Assembly (NCBI GenBank): GCA_937974275.1
Contig: CALJIF010000074.1
Location: forward strand, 1-9,440
Source: an uncultured Flavobacteriales bacterium
GTDB taxonomy: Bacteria; Bacteroidota; Bacteroidia; Palsa-965
Length of the DNA stretch: 9,440 bases
Direction: 5' to 3'
Position 1 is the stretch's first letter. Each line of letters begins with the position of its first letter. Positions 1 through 7,966 of the stretch are shown here, one piece after another. A program made the position numbers and the translations under genes. A model generated the notes under the pieces. That model saw only the letters and a program-made list of their open reading frames with translations, did not search any database and was not told the DNA's origin.

Positions 1-10
1 TTAAGGCAGA

Positions 11-1513
11 ATGAATACCATCAATCGATTTATACTCAAATCGTATTTACCGCCGTTCGCGATGACGTTCGTGATTTCGGTGTTCATTTTATTCATGCAG
101 TTTCTTTGGAAATGGATTGATGAATTAGTCGGGAAAGGATTAGACACTGCCGTTGTAATCGAGCTTTTCTTCTACGCTGCACTTTCCATGGTGCCTCTCG
201 CCTTGCCTCTTGCAACCTTGTTATCATCCCTGATGACGTTTGGAGGCCTGGCAGAACATTATGAACTCGCAGCATTCAAAGCATCGGGACTTTCTTTGAT
301 GCGAATTATGAGACCACTTTTCATATTAAGCTTTGTGGTCAGTATTGGAGCCTTCATATTTGCTAATAACGTACTGCCATTTACTAACTTACAAATGCTT
401 TCCACGTTGTTTGATATTCGTCAACAAAAACCGGCGCTGAATATCAAAGAAGGTGTTTTTTACAAGGAAATAGATGGATTCAGTATTCGTATAAAAGACA
501 TCAGCAAAGATGGTAACACTTTAAATGACGTCATGATTTACGATCATACAGATCAAATGGGCAATACGTCACTGTCGCTTGCGGAAACAGGTACAATGAC
601 CATGTCAGATGACAAGCGATTTTTGGTTATTGAACTTCGCAATGGTAAAACGTATAAGGAAATCTGGAACCAAGAAGGCGCAGCACAAAAGAGGCCATTC
701 ATGACCATGAAATTTGATCAACAAATCATTCGTATGGATCTGTCAGGATTTTCATTGGAACGTACTGATCAGGATCTGTTCAAAGACAATCATCAAATGC
801 TAAATGGTTCTCAACTTTTGGCATATATAGATACCATGCAAACCGAACTCAAGGAAGATAAAGTCAATTTTTATCCTTCGCTGCGAAATGCATATCTCAA
901 CAAAACCAAATATTACTGGACACTAAACGACAGTTTAAAAAAGAAAAGTACTGCGGGTACCATGCTGGATTCACTGGACGAATCCACTCGAATCAGGACT
1001 GCCGAAATGGCCATAAACAGCGCGCGAAACTGCAAGAGTGCCAGCGAATCTAAAGTCAATGAAATTGAAGCTCAACAACGTTCCATTACCCGCTTTGAAA
1101 TTGAATTCTGGAGAAAATATTCTCTTTCCTTCGCTTGTCTGATTATGTTTTTTATTGGAGCTCCTTTAGGTGCAATTATTCGCAAAGGCGGTTTGGGAAT
1201 GCCGGTTGTTATATCAATTGTTTTATTCATTATATTTTGGGTACTTTCAATTACGGGCGAAAAAATATCGAAAGAAGGAGATATTCCACCTTATCTTGGA
1301 ATGTGGCTCTCATGTGCCTTCTTCCTTCCACTTGGTGTTTGGCTTACAAGAAAGGCTGCAGCCGATGCTGCCCTGTTTGATACAGAATCATACGTGGCGT
1401 TCTTCAAAAAAATATTCATTCGTAAAGGTGCTAATGGTTCAACGAATGATTCATCAATGACCTCGTATAACGACCAAAACCATTCTGATCATGAAGGTCC
1501 TTCAGGTATGTAA
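11..1513 (+). CDS. LptF/LptG-family lipopolysaccharide export permease
   Basis: This 500-residue protein is a membrane permease of the YjgP/YjgQ (LptF/LptG) family. In that family it pairs with the LptB ATPase to extract lipopolysaccharide from the inner membrane and pass it to LptC/LptA. Three hydrophobic segments lie near the N terminus (about residues 12-33, 50-76 and 98-118). A large hydrophilic, beta-rich periplasmic region follows (about 120-365), then three more segments (about 370-390, 398-416 and 428-446). The stretch before and in the fourth segment (FWRKYSLSFACLIMFFIGAP, then LGAIIRKGGLG) is the family's conserved signature. The ATG at 11 gives the usual short cytoplasmic N terminus and is preceded by AAGGCAG, a possible weak ribosome binding site. 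A hydrophilic tail of about 50 residues ends the protein, and its last codons overlap the next gene. Sequence alone does not tell LptF from LptG. Family assignment is firm. Confidence 0.93.
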   Translation: MNTINRFILKSYLPPFAMTFVISVFILFMQFLWKWIDELVGKGLDTAVVIELFFYAALSMVPLALPLATLLSSLMTFGGLAEHYELAAFKASGLSLMRIMRPLFILSFVVSIGAFIFANNVLPFTNLQMLSTLFDIRQQKPALNIKEGVFYKEIDGFSIRIKDISKDGNTLNDVMIYDHTDQMGNTSLSLAETGTMTMSDDKRFLVIELRNGKTYKEIWNQEGAAQKRPFMTMKFDQQIIRMDLSGFSLERTDQDLFKDNHQMLNGSQLLAYIDTMQTELKEDKVNFYPSLRNAYLNKTKYYWTLNDSLKKKSTAGTMLDSLDESTRIRTAEMAINSARNCKSASESKVNEIEAQQRSITRFEIEFWRKYSLSFACLIMFFIGAPLGAIIRKGGLGMPVVISIVLFIIFWVLSITGEKISKEGDIPPYLGMWLSCAFFLPLGVWLTRKAAADAALFDTESYVAFFKKIFIRKGANGSTNDSSMTSYNDQNHSDHEGPSGM

Positions 1514-2693
1514 TAAGCCTCCCGTTCCAACGGTAGACGGTGGTTGTCTTGCTATGCACAGCATGACAGAAGCTTTTTTACATGCGCACGTATCGTTACA
1601 GGTTTTGGCAATGGAAACCGACAAGCATCCGTTTGTTCCTGAAAAAATGCCACCCGGATATTTGAAAGCTACAAATATTGAGGTTGTTTATGTCAATACT
1701 AAAATAAATCCGGTTAAAGCTTTTATTAATTTATTTCAGGAGAGTTCATATATCACCGATCGTTTTTATTCCCCGGAATTTGAAGCCAAATTAATTCAGC
1801 TACTGGAAGAAGAGTCATACGACATTGTTCAACTTGAAGGACTTTACCTTACCCCATATATTGACGCTATACGTGAAAAAAGTACAGCGCGAATCGTATT
1901 GCGCGCGCACAATATTGAATCTCAATTATGGGAACGGCGGACGGCCTTAGTTAAAAATCCGTTATTACGTTTTTGGTTTGGTGTATTAACAGAGAAGCTA
2001 AAACACTACGAAGAAGAAGTTATTAGAAAAGTAGATGCGATAATTCCTATATCCGAATATGATGCAGACACTTTTCACATCTGGCTGCGTAAAAAAGATG
2101 TCCCCATTTTTACGGTTCCGTATTGCATGTCATTGCCGGATAAAGATGATACGATAAAGCCTACGCATCGCACCGTATTTCATATCGGATCTATGGATTG
2201 GGAACCTAACATTAAAGGCGTAAAATGGTTCATTAAAGAAGTTTGGCCGAAAGTATTGGATTTAGTGCCCGATGCCCAACTGCATCTTGCCGGAAGGAAA
2301 ATGAAGAAAAATGATCCGGAATATAGCGGCGATCAAATTATTGTGCATGGTGAGGTTGAAGATGCATTGCAATTCATGCAAAGTTATCAGGTGATGATTG
2401 CTCCTTTATTCAGTGGAGGTGGAATGAAAGTTAAACTAATTGAAGGCATGGCCACGGGAAAAGGTATTGTTACGACGCCTATTGGTGCGGAAGGCATTCA
2501 CATGGTGCACCTGAAACACGCCCAAATTGCAGACAATGCGGACGATTTTGCAAATGCTGTAGTACGCTATTTCCGTAATCCCGGGATGTTGACCGACTGC
2601 AGCAGCAATGCCGTTTACTTAGCTCTGGAAGAGCACGATATTAAAAAATCATCGCAACGAATTGTTGATTTTTATTACTCCCTGATCTTTTAG
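1491..2693 (+). CDS. GT-B fold glycosyltransferase (GT4-like), first of a pair
   Basis: A 400-residue glycosyltransferase with two Rossmann-like halves. The N-terminal acceptor-side half contains a PPVPTVDGG loop near residues 10-18, the usual place for the glycine-rich loop of GT-B enzymes. The C-terminal nucleotide-sugar-binding half starts near residue 229 (FHIGSMDWEPNIKG). It carries GGGMKVKLIEGMATGKGIVTT at about 309-329, the family's donor-binding helix with its conserved glutamate, here E-G-M-A rather than the common E-A-M-A. No signal peptide or membrane segment is seen, so it probably acts at the cytoplasmic face of the membrane. The ATG at 1491 lies inside the preceding permease gene (23-base overlap), which suggests translational coupling; no Shine-Dalgarno is evident. 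With the LPS permease upstream and another transferase downstream, a role in LPS or surface-polysaccharide assembly is likely (inference). Donor and acceptor sugars cannot be read from the sequence. Confidence 0.88.
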   Translation: MKVLQVCNKPPVPTVDGGCLAMHSMTEAFLHAHVSLQVLAMETDKHPFVPEKMPPGYLKATNIEVVYVNTKINPVKAFINLFQESSYITDRFYSPEFEAKLIQLLEEESYDIVQLEGLYLTPYIDAIREKSTARIVLRAHNIESQLWERRTALVKNPLLRFWFGVLTEKLKHYEEEVIRKVDAIIPISEYDADTFHIWLRKKDVPIFTVPYCMSLPDKDDTIKPTHRTVFHIGSMDWEPNIKGVKWFIKEVWPKVLDLVPDAQLHLAGRKMKKNDPEYSGDQIIVHGEVEDALQFMQSYQVMIAPLFSGGGMKVKLIEGMATGKGIVTTPIGAEGIHMVHLKHAQIADNADDFANAVVRYFRNPGMLTDCSSNAVYLALEEHDIKKSSQRIVDFYYSLIF

Positions 2694-2694
2694 T

Positions 2695-3855
2695 ATGAAG
2701 TTGTTGGTGATTACTTCACGAATTCCATATCCCTTGGAAAAAGGTGATAAACTTCGTGCGTATCATCAGTTACGCGTACTTTCCAAGTCGCATGCGATTA
2801 CGTTGGTTGCATTAACAGATGAACCTCCGCATCCGGAAGCAGAAAAGGAATTATTAAAATATTGTAAAGATGTACACTTTATTCAATTGAATAAATTTGA
2901 ATTAATTATTCAATTAATAAAAGCCATCGGCAATGAGCTGCCATTTCAAGTGGCATATTTTAATAATAGGAAAGCACACAGTTTCCTGAAACATCTCACC
3001 GGTACTCAGCAATTTCAAGCAGCTTATTTTCAACTGATACGCACTGCTCCTTACGCCAAGTCTGTTCAGGTGCCGCTTAAAATTCTTGACTACATGGACA
3101 CCTTCTCCAAAGGAATGGGCAGGCGTTTAACTACTGCGAAATTCTGGCAAAAACCGATTATTCGCTGGGAGCAAAAGAAATTGACCAATTACGAAAATTT
3201 AGTATTTAAAGAATTTCAAAAGCATACCATTATTTCAGAACAAGACCGTGATTTGTTACCGGTAAATACGAAATCTTCGGTAGCTGTTGTTCGTAACGGT
3301 GTTGACCATGATTTTTTTTCGCCGGATAACACCGAGAAGCAGTACGATATCTTGTTTAACGGTAACATGAATTATCCGCCAAACATTGAAAGTGCCGTTT
3401 ACCTCGTCAATAAAATTATGCCTGTGGTGTGGAAGAAAAATCCAACATGTCGGGTATTGATTTCGGGTGCTGATCCTGCAGAAGAAGTTAAAGCGCTAGC
3501 CTCAAATCTGGTTCACGTGACAGGTTGGGTTGATGACATAAGAAACAGTTTCCGGCGGTCGAAAATTTTGGTAGCACCCATGCAATCAAGTATTGGTTTG
3601 CAAAATAAATTACTCGAAGCCATGGCATGCGGACTACCGTGCATAACAACGCCTTTATCTAACAACGCGTTAGGTGCCATCCCGAATCAGGAAATCATGG
3701 TATGCTCAACACCTGACGAATTTGCACATTCCATCGACCTATTATTAAATAACAGCGACCAATATCAATTACTTCAGAACAACGGGTTGAAATTGGTACA
3801 TCAGTCATTCGGATGGGAAGGTGCAACAGCTCCATTATTGAATTTATTGATCTGA
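2695..3855 (+). CDS. GT-B fold glycosyltransferase (GT4-like), second of a pair
   Basis: A 386-residue glycosyltransferase starting one base after the stop of the previous gene, so almost certainly in the same operon. The N terminus (ITSRIPYPLEKGDKLRAYHQ, residues 6-25) strongly resembles the sugar transferases often annotated as PEP-CTERM/EpsH-system associated. Here it probably just marks that GT4 subgroup, because no exosortase gene is visible. The C-terminal half begins near residue 218 (ILFNGNMNYPPNIESA) and has GLQNKLLEAMACGLPCITT at about 301-319, with the conserved donor-site glutamate in LLEAMACG. It is a distant homologue of the upstream transferase, with the same layout (NGNMNYPPNIES against IGSMDWEPNIKG) but low overall similarity, so the two probably add different sugars. 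No membrane segment is seen. The transcription unit probably ends shortly after it; I see no convincing hairpin in 3856-3897. Confidence 0.88.
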   Translation: MKLLVITSRIPYPLEKGDKLRAYHQLRVLSKSHAITLVALTDEPPHPEAEKELLKYCKDVHFIQLNKFELIIQLIKAIGNELPFQVAYFNNRKAHSFLKHLTGTQQFQAAYFQLIRTAPYAKSVQVPLKILDYMDTFSKGMGRRLTTAKFWQKPIIRWEQKKLTNYENLVFKEFQKHTIISEQDRDLLPVNTKSSVAVVRNGVDHDFFSPDNTEKQYDILFNGNMNYPPNIESAVYLVNKIMPVVWKKNPTCRVLISGADPAEEVKALASNLVHVTGWVDDIRNSFRRSKILVAPMQSSIGLQNKLLEAMACGLPCITTPLSNNALGAIPNQEIMVCSTPDEFAHSIDLLLNNSDQYQLLQNNGLKLVHQSFGWEGATAPLLNLLI

Positions 3856-3897
3856 TTTTTAAGGTGTTTCGGTGTCATTTTAATCAATAAACAGTTG

Positions 3898-3905
3898 TAT
3901 ATTTG
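3898..3905 (+). promoter_or_regulatory. Bacteroidota-type -7 box before the secreted-protein unit
   Basis: TATATTTG is a perfect match to the Bacteroidota -7 consensus TAnnTTTG. It sits 24 bases before the ATG at 3930 and in the gap after the glycosyltransferase operon. No TTG lies at the expected 19-20 base spacing, so the -33 element is weak or absent. It would separate the secreted-protein pair from the upstream operon. Inferred from consensus only. Confidence 0.5.
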
Positions 3906-3929
3906 ATTACACCAACCAAGAATATTACG

Positions 3930-4283
3930 ATGAAAAAGTTACTCTTACTTTTTCTCATTCCGATTATTTCATTCAGTTTCACGAACCTGAAATCGTGGAC
4001 GTATCAAAATCCGGAATCCGTACAAAATATTGCTGCATATGACGCAGCGCTTGCCCAATGTGATTTAGATCGTTATCGTTATGTCGATCAAAAAAACGTT
4101 TTGAAATTCGAATCGGGACTGCTTGTGGAATTATTATCGGCTAATGAATGCATCGCGCAAGGCATCGCCGTTAAGATGGATCGCGTACGTACGGCCGCTC
4201 CTGATTTTGACACAAAACCCATCTTTCGATTAACTGAAGACGGGAAGGTGGTTGAAATGCTTACACGCAACAAACACAAGTAA
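3930..4283 (+). CDS. Small exported protein of unknown function
   Basis: A 117-residue protein that I do not recognise. It starts with a clear signal peptide (MKKLLLLFLIPIISFSF, then TNLKSW), with probable cleavage near residues 17-22. The mature part of about 95 residues has exactly two cysteines (C44 and C74) that could form a disulfide. It is mixed in charge, with no repeats or membrane segment, and ends in a basic tail (RNKHK). An in-frame TTG at 3903 would add nine residues ahead of the signal peptide, but it falls inside the predicted -7 box, so the ATG at 3930 is preferred. No Shine-Dalgarno is visible. The stop is 6 bases before the start of the large surface-protein gene, and both genes begin with nearly the same MKKLLLL signal peptide. 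The two are therefore probably co-expressed and co-exported, and the small protein may accompany or modify the large one (inference). Confidence 0.75.
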   Translation: MKKLLLLFLIPIISFSFTNLKSWTYQNPESVQNIAAYDAALAQCDLDRYRYVDQKNVLKFESGLLVELLSANECIAQGIAVKMDRVRTAAPDFDTKPIFRLTEDGKVVEMLTRNKHK

Positions 4284-4289
4284 TTGACC

Positions 4290-7200
4290 ATGAAAAAACT
4301 TCTACTACTTGGTATTTTGTGTTGTGTTTCCGCGTTGCATGTAAATGCACAAGTTACTAATGATGACTGCTTTGGTGCAACACCACTTGGAACATTAGGA
4401 ACACCTGCACCTTGTCCAAACGGAATTGGCGCAATTTCCACATTTAACAACTTAACCAACGTAAACTCTGTAACAGAGCAGCCGTATACCACACTCATCA
4501 ATTGTCAGCCCAGCAACAACACGCCAATGGCTTCGCCGGCAACTGACGTTTGGTATTCGTTTGTGAATTCAGGAAACGAAGTGGTTATCACCATCAATGG
4601 AAATATTGTTCAACCGAACATCGCTATTTATCAGGGAACCTGCAATGGTCTTATTGGTCGCGGATGTGCTATAGGTGGCGGTAATACATTAACAGCCAAT
4701 TTCGACCAAATGGTGCCGGGTCAAACGTACTACATTCAAATTAGTGGTGGCTCGCCGACAGATCAAGGCACGTTCAACATGACGTTGCAAAACATTAACG
4801 ATTGCAGTGACTGTTTAACAGCTTCCAATCTAACAGTGAATCCTGCACCGGTTAACGGTCAATATCAGGGTGGTACAACAGTTACGTTTTGTTATACCAT
4901 CACACAATGGGAACAACAAAATACCAATTGGCTTCATGCTGTTATTCCAACTTTTGGTAATGGTTGGGACTTAACAACACTAACCAATTTGCAAGGTGCA
5001 GCAACCTGTGACGGTGGCCCGGGTGTTTGGCAATGGTTTAACAATGTGAATACTCCGAATGGAAATGGAATACTTAGTGGTTTCTTCTTCGACGGCGATA
5101 TTGTTCAAGGTGGACCAAATGGAAACCCGACTGATAATTTCGGAGACAATTGCGATGGACAAGTAAGCTGGACGTTTTGCTGGACCATAACTGCAAAGGA
5201 TTGTCCACCGGCCAACCAAGGAGATGATTTGGGAATTATCATCGACACTTATGGTGATGGTGAAACCGGTAACTGGACGAACATTGCTTGTGTAAGTGAT
5301 CCTGTATATCAATTTAATGCATCATTGTCATGCTGTGCGCCTCCTCAAATGACGCAGGTAAATATTCTATGTTTCGGGCAAAACAACGGCTCTGCTACAG
5401 CTACTCCTGTTGGTGTTGGACCTTACGATTTTATCTGGACCGATGCCGGCAATAACGTTATTCAGACTTCAACGAATCAAACAGGTGCAAATACGGTTAA
5501 TAATTTAGGACCCGGAACATACACGGTTGAAGTAACCGATCAAAACACATTATGCGTAACGTATGCAACTGTAACGATTACACAACCTACAGCTTTACAA
5601 GTGTTAATTGGTAGTACGCCTGCATCATGTAACCAAAGCAACGGAACAGCAACAGCAACACCACAGGGTGGTACAGGACCTTACGACTTTACCTGGACAG
5701 ATCTTGCGAATAACGTTTTGCAAACCGCTACGAATGTCGCCGGAGCCAATACATGCAGTAACCTTGCAGCAGGAACATACAACATTCAGGTTACAGATGC
5801 GAATGGTTGTGTTTCTAACGTATCGGTTACTGTGCAAGGCAGCAATGGTAACTTAACGGCTACCACAACTACAACAGATGAATCGTGTGCAGGAGCATGT
5901 GATGGAACAGCGACTGCGACTGCATCCGGCGGAACGGGGCCTTACACCTACTCTTGGAATACTGTGCCGAATCAATTGACACAAACTGCAACAGGCTTAT
6001 GTGCCGGTCAGTACATTGTAACATTTGTTGATGCTAATCAATGCAGCGGCACAAGTACTGTAACAATATCTTCTCCTACTGCCGTAACTGCGGCGGTTGT
6101 TGCTGTACCGGCTACAATTTGTATTGGACAATCGTCTACATTAACTGCAACACCGGGTGGTGGAAGCGGCACAGGATATACTTACACCTGGAATCCGGTA
6201 GGAACAGGGACTACACAAAGTGTCACTGTTACACCTGCGCAAACCACACAATACTCGGTAATTGTAACTGATGATAATGGTTGTCAGTCGGCACCTGCAA
6301 ACGTAACGGTTACCTTATATCCTCCACTTAACGTTCAGGTTGTCGCTGTACCTCCATCTATTTGTGCAGGTTCTAACAGTACATTAACTGCGGTAGCCGG
6401 CGGTGGAAATGGTGGTCCTTACACATACACGTGGTTACCTGCCGGTACCGGAACCGGAGCTTCGGTTGTTGTTGCTCCTACAACTACTACCACATACACA
6501 GTTACTGTGGATGATGGATGTACAACTCCAACTGCTTCAGCAGTAGTTACTATCACTGTGAATCCGAATCCAACACCAAGCTTTACCGGAACGCCGTTAT
6601 CAGGATGTGCGCCATTATTAACCACATTCACGAATAACACACCGAACAGCGTTTCATGTTCATGGAATTTTGGAGACAATACGACTTCCAATAACTGTGG
6701 CCCGGTGAATAATTTGTATACAGCTCCCGGTTGTTACGATGTAACATTAACCGTTACTGATAACAACGGATGCGTTGGCACCATCATAATGCCGTCGTAT
6801 GTATGTGTATTCGAAAATGTAGTGGCTGATTTTAGCGCAACGCCACAACCAACTACGATCTTCAATACGAATCTTACCTTCACTGATCTGTCCACCGGAA
6901 ATCCAACTTCGTGGACCTGGTACTTCGATAATTTAGGAACATCCACTGTTCAAAATCCAACATTCGATTTCCCGAATGAAATTGGTTCTTGTTACGACGT
7001 AATTTTAGAAGCTAATAACGCGAACAATTGTCCGGATAGCGATACGTTGGAAGTTTGTATTGATCCTGAATTTATCATCTATTTCCCGAATGCCTTTACA
7101 CCGAATGGTGACGGTAACAACGATTATTTTATCGGAACAGGATTGGGAATCGTTGAATATGAAATGTGGATTTTCGATCGTTGGGGTAACATGATCTATT

Positions 7201-7352
7201 ATACCGACAACATCGCTAAACCATGGGATGGAACCGTACAAGGCAAGAGCGGAGAAATTGTGCAGATTGACACGTATGTGTGGCGTGCCGTTGTGAAAGA
7301 TGTATTTAATAAAACGCATAAATATATTGGTCACGTAAATGTGATCAAGTAA
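4290..7352 (+). CDS. Large multidomain surface protein with type IX secretion C-terminal domain
   Basis: A 1020-residue secreted, adhesin-like protein. A signal peptide occupies residues 1-20 (cleavage after VNA, before Q21). Next come a PPC-like beta-sandwich (about 24-168, with TDVWYSFVNSGNEVVITI and GQTYYIQISGG), then an unassigned region rich in Cys and Trp (about 169-350). Three SprB-like repeats follow (about 353-433, 434-519 and 520-595; each with GT/VGPYxFxW and a GTYxxxVTDxxxC-like end), then two Ig-like repeats (about 596-679 and 680-760) and two PKD-like domains (about 761-843 and 844-927; WNFGDNTTSNN in the first). The C terminus (928-1020) is the gliding-motility-associated CHU_C domain with FPNAFTPNGDGNND and FDRWGNMIYY. 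That domain directs outer-membrane export by the type IX system and surface attachment or release (type B class). The ATG at 4290 is chosen over an in-frame TTG at 4284 because it starts the signal peptide. The exact function and ligand are unknown; surface adhesion or gliding is inferred from domain content. Confidence 0.9.
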   Translation: MKKLLLLGILCCVSALHVNAQVTNDDCFGATPLGTLGTPAPCPNGIGAISTFNNLTNVNSVTEQPYTTLINCQPSNNTPMASPATDVWYSFVNSGNEVVITINGNIVQPNIAIYQGTCNGLIGRGCAIGGGNTLTANFDQMVPGQTYYIQISGGSPTDQGTFNMTLQNINDCSDCLTASNLTVNPAPVNGQYQGGTTVTFCYTITQWEQQNTNWLHAVIPTFGNGWDLTTLTNLQGAATCDGGPGVWQWFNNVNTPNGNGILSGFFFDGDIVQGGPNGNPTDNFGDNCDGQVSWTFCWTITAKDCPPANQGDDLGIIIDTYGDGETGNWTNIACVSDPVYQFNASLSCCAPPQMTQVNILCFGQNNGSATATPVGVGPYDFIWTDAGNNVIQTSTNQTGANTVNNLGPGTYTVEVTDQNTLCVTYATVTITQPTALQVLIGSTPASCNQSNGTATATPQGGTGPYDFTWTDLANNVLQTATNVAGANTCSNLAAGTYNIQVTDANGCVSNVSVTVQGSNGNLTATTTTTDESCAGACDGTATATASGGTGPYTYSWNTVPNQLTQTATGLCAGQYIVTFVDANQCSGTSTVTISSPTAVTAAVVAVPATICIGQSSTLTATPGGGSGTGYTYTWNPVGTGTTQSVTVTPAQTTQYSVIVTDDNGCQSAPANVTVTLYPPLNVQVVAVPPSICAGSNSTLTAVAGGGNGGPYTYTWLPAGTGTGASVVVAPTTTTTYTVTVDDGCTTPTASAVVTITVNPNPTPSFTGTPLSGCAPLLTTFTNNTPNSVSCSWNFGDNTTSNNCGPVNNLYTAPGCYDVTLTVTDNNGCVGTIIMPSYVCVFENVVADFSATPQPTTIFNTNLTFTDLSTGNPTSWTWYFDNLGTSTVQNPTFDFPNEIGSCYDVILEANNANNCPDSDTLEVCIDPEFIIYFPNAFTPNGDGNNDYFIGTGLGIVEYEMWIFDRWGNMIYYTDNIAKPWDGTVQGKSGEIVQIDTYVWRAVVKDVFNKTHKYIGHVNVIK
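5346..6076 (+). repeat. Triplicated SprB-like repeat segment within the surface-protein gene
   Basis: Three successive protein repeats of about 76-86 residues. They share the pattern C-x(2-5)-(N/D)G(S/T)ATA near the start, GPY(D/T)(F/Y)xW in the middle, and G(T/Q)Y, then D, then a late cysteine. The first two are closest at DNA level, both encoding GPYDFxWTD about 260 bp apart; the third is more diverged. Such arrays expand or contract by recombination in long Bacteroidota surface proteins. Confidence 0.75.
6077..6570 (+). repeat. Pair of Ig-like repeats within the surface-protein gene
   Basis: Two adjacent protein repeats of about 80 residues. Shared elements are VVAVPxxICxGxxSTLTA at the start, then YTYTWxPxGTGT, then a run ending TTxYxVxVxD. 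The second copy is threonine-rich (TTTTTYTVTV). They are Ig-like beta-sandwich spacers between the SprB-like repeats and the PKD-like domains. Confidence 0.7.
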
Positions 7353-7373
7353 GAATTACACCCTTCACTTTTG

Positions 7374-7410
7374 AGGCTGTGTTGCAGAAATGCACGCAGC
7401 CTTTTTTGTT
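7374..7410 (+). terminator. Rho-independent terminator after the surface-protein gene
   Basis: AGGCTGTGTTGCA pairs with TGCACGCAGCCT across a GAAA loop. The stem is about 12 bp with one G-T pair and one bulged T, and the run TTTTTT follows at once. It begins 21 bases after the stop at 7352. An extended reading of the next gene from the GTG at 7379 would start inside this hairpin, which argues for the downstream start at 7457. Confidence 0.88.
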
Positions 7411-7436
7411 GTCGTTAGTCGAAACTAGTACATTTG
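7406..7436 (+). promoter_or_regulatory. Bacteroidota-type promoter of the PyrR-like gene
   Basis: TTG (7406-7408) and TACATTTG (7429-7436, matching TAnnTTTG) are separated by 20 bases, close to the Bacteroidota sigma-ABfr spacing. Transcription would begin near 7442, about 15 bases before the ATG at 7457. The TTG lies within the T-run of the preceding terminator, so the two signals overlap. Consensus-based prediction. Confidence 0.55.
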
Positions 7437-7456
7437 TTAAGTACGAAATTCAGTAT

Positions 7457-7966
7457 ATGAGTCACAACGCAACGCTTATTATGAATGCCCGTCAGATTGA
7501 ACAACGCATCAATCGTTTAGCGTGGCAAATTCTGGAACACTGCAATGAAGAAGGCAGCATTGTGATTGCCGGCATTGAGAAAAATGGAATTGTGATTGCG
7601 GCTCGTATTGCAAAAATTCTGAAGGAAATCTCCCAACTGGATATTGTAGTGTGTTCGGTTAAGCTCGGCAAAGACGCGCCACTGGAGCAACCTGCTGTAA
7701 TCAGTATTCCATCGGATCAATTGCGCGATAAAACAGTCATCGTTGTTGATGATGTTTCAAATTCCGGAAGAACCCTGATGTATTCTGTGAAAGCGTTCTT
7801 AAATCAACCGGTAAAAGGAATTTTAACCTGCGTACTAGTGGACCGCGATCATACTCGTTTTCCGGTTAAAACCAATTTCGTAGGCTTATCATTGGCAACA
7901 ACCATGCAAGAGCATATTCGTGTCGAATTGCCCGAAAATGGTGATGCTTCCGTTTTTCTGGAATAA
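7457..7966 (+). CDS. PyrR-like phosphoribosyltransferase
   Basis: A 169-residue type I phosphoribosyltransferase. The PRPP-binding loop is VIVVDDVSNSGRT (residues 94-106), with the two acidic residues D98 and D99 and the S/T-G-R-T loop. The order of elements matches PyrR/UPRTase-type proteins: the N-terminal NARQIEQRINRLAWQILE (10-27), the GIEKNGIVIAARIA segment (39-52), and the C-terminal LVDRDHTRFPVKTNFVG. Known PyrR proteins regulate pyrimidine operons by binding RNA or have weak uracil phosphoribosyltransferase activity. This copy lacks the usual LDITLYRDD-like segment (it has VVCSVKLGKDAP instead) and no pyrimidine gene is nearby, so function is uncertain. The start at 7457 (MSHNAT) fits the promoter and terminator; an ATG at 7481 is an alternative, and a GTG at 7379 is rejected. 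Its stop directly abuts the convergent shikimate kinase stop. Confidence 0.82.
   Translation: MSHNATLIMNARQIEQRINRLAWQILEHCNEEGSIVIAGIEKNGIVIAARIAKILKEISQLDIVVCSVKLGKDAPLEQPAVISIPSDQLRDKTVIVVDDVSNSGRTLMYSVKAFLNQPVKGILTCVLVDRDHTRFPVKTNFVGLSLATTMQEHIRVELPENGDASVFLE

Noticed and set aside
2878..2925. A/T-rich run with short inverted ATTCAATTGAAT-like repeats
   Set aside because: It lies within the second glycosyltransferase reading frame (Ile/Asn/Leu/Lys-rich codons), so it is explained by coding sequence.
3903..3929. TTG start for the small exported protein
   Set aside because: It lies within the predicted -7 promoter box and would put nine residues ahead of an otherwise well-formed signal peptide.
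4980..5312. Minus-strand open frames inside the large surface-protein gene (also near 5625-5837, 6419-6691 and 7005-7334)
   Set aside because: They are low-complexity mirror readings of the repeat-rich coding strand and have no recognisable protein features.
7379..7456. Upstream extension of the PyrR-like gene from a GTG at 7379
   Set aside because: It would start inside the terminator stem and before the predicted promoter, and the added residues resemble no phosphoribosyltransferase N terminus.
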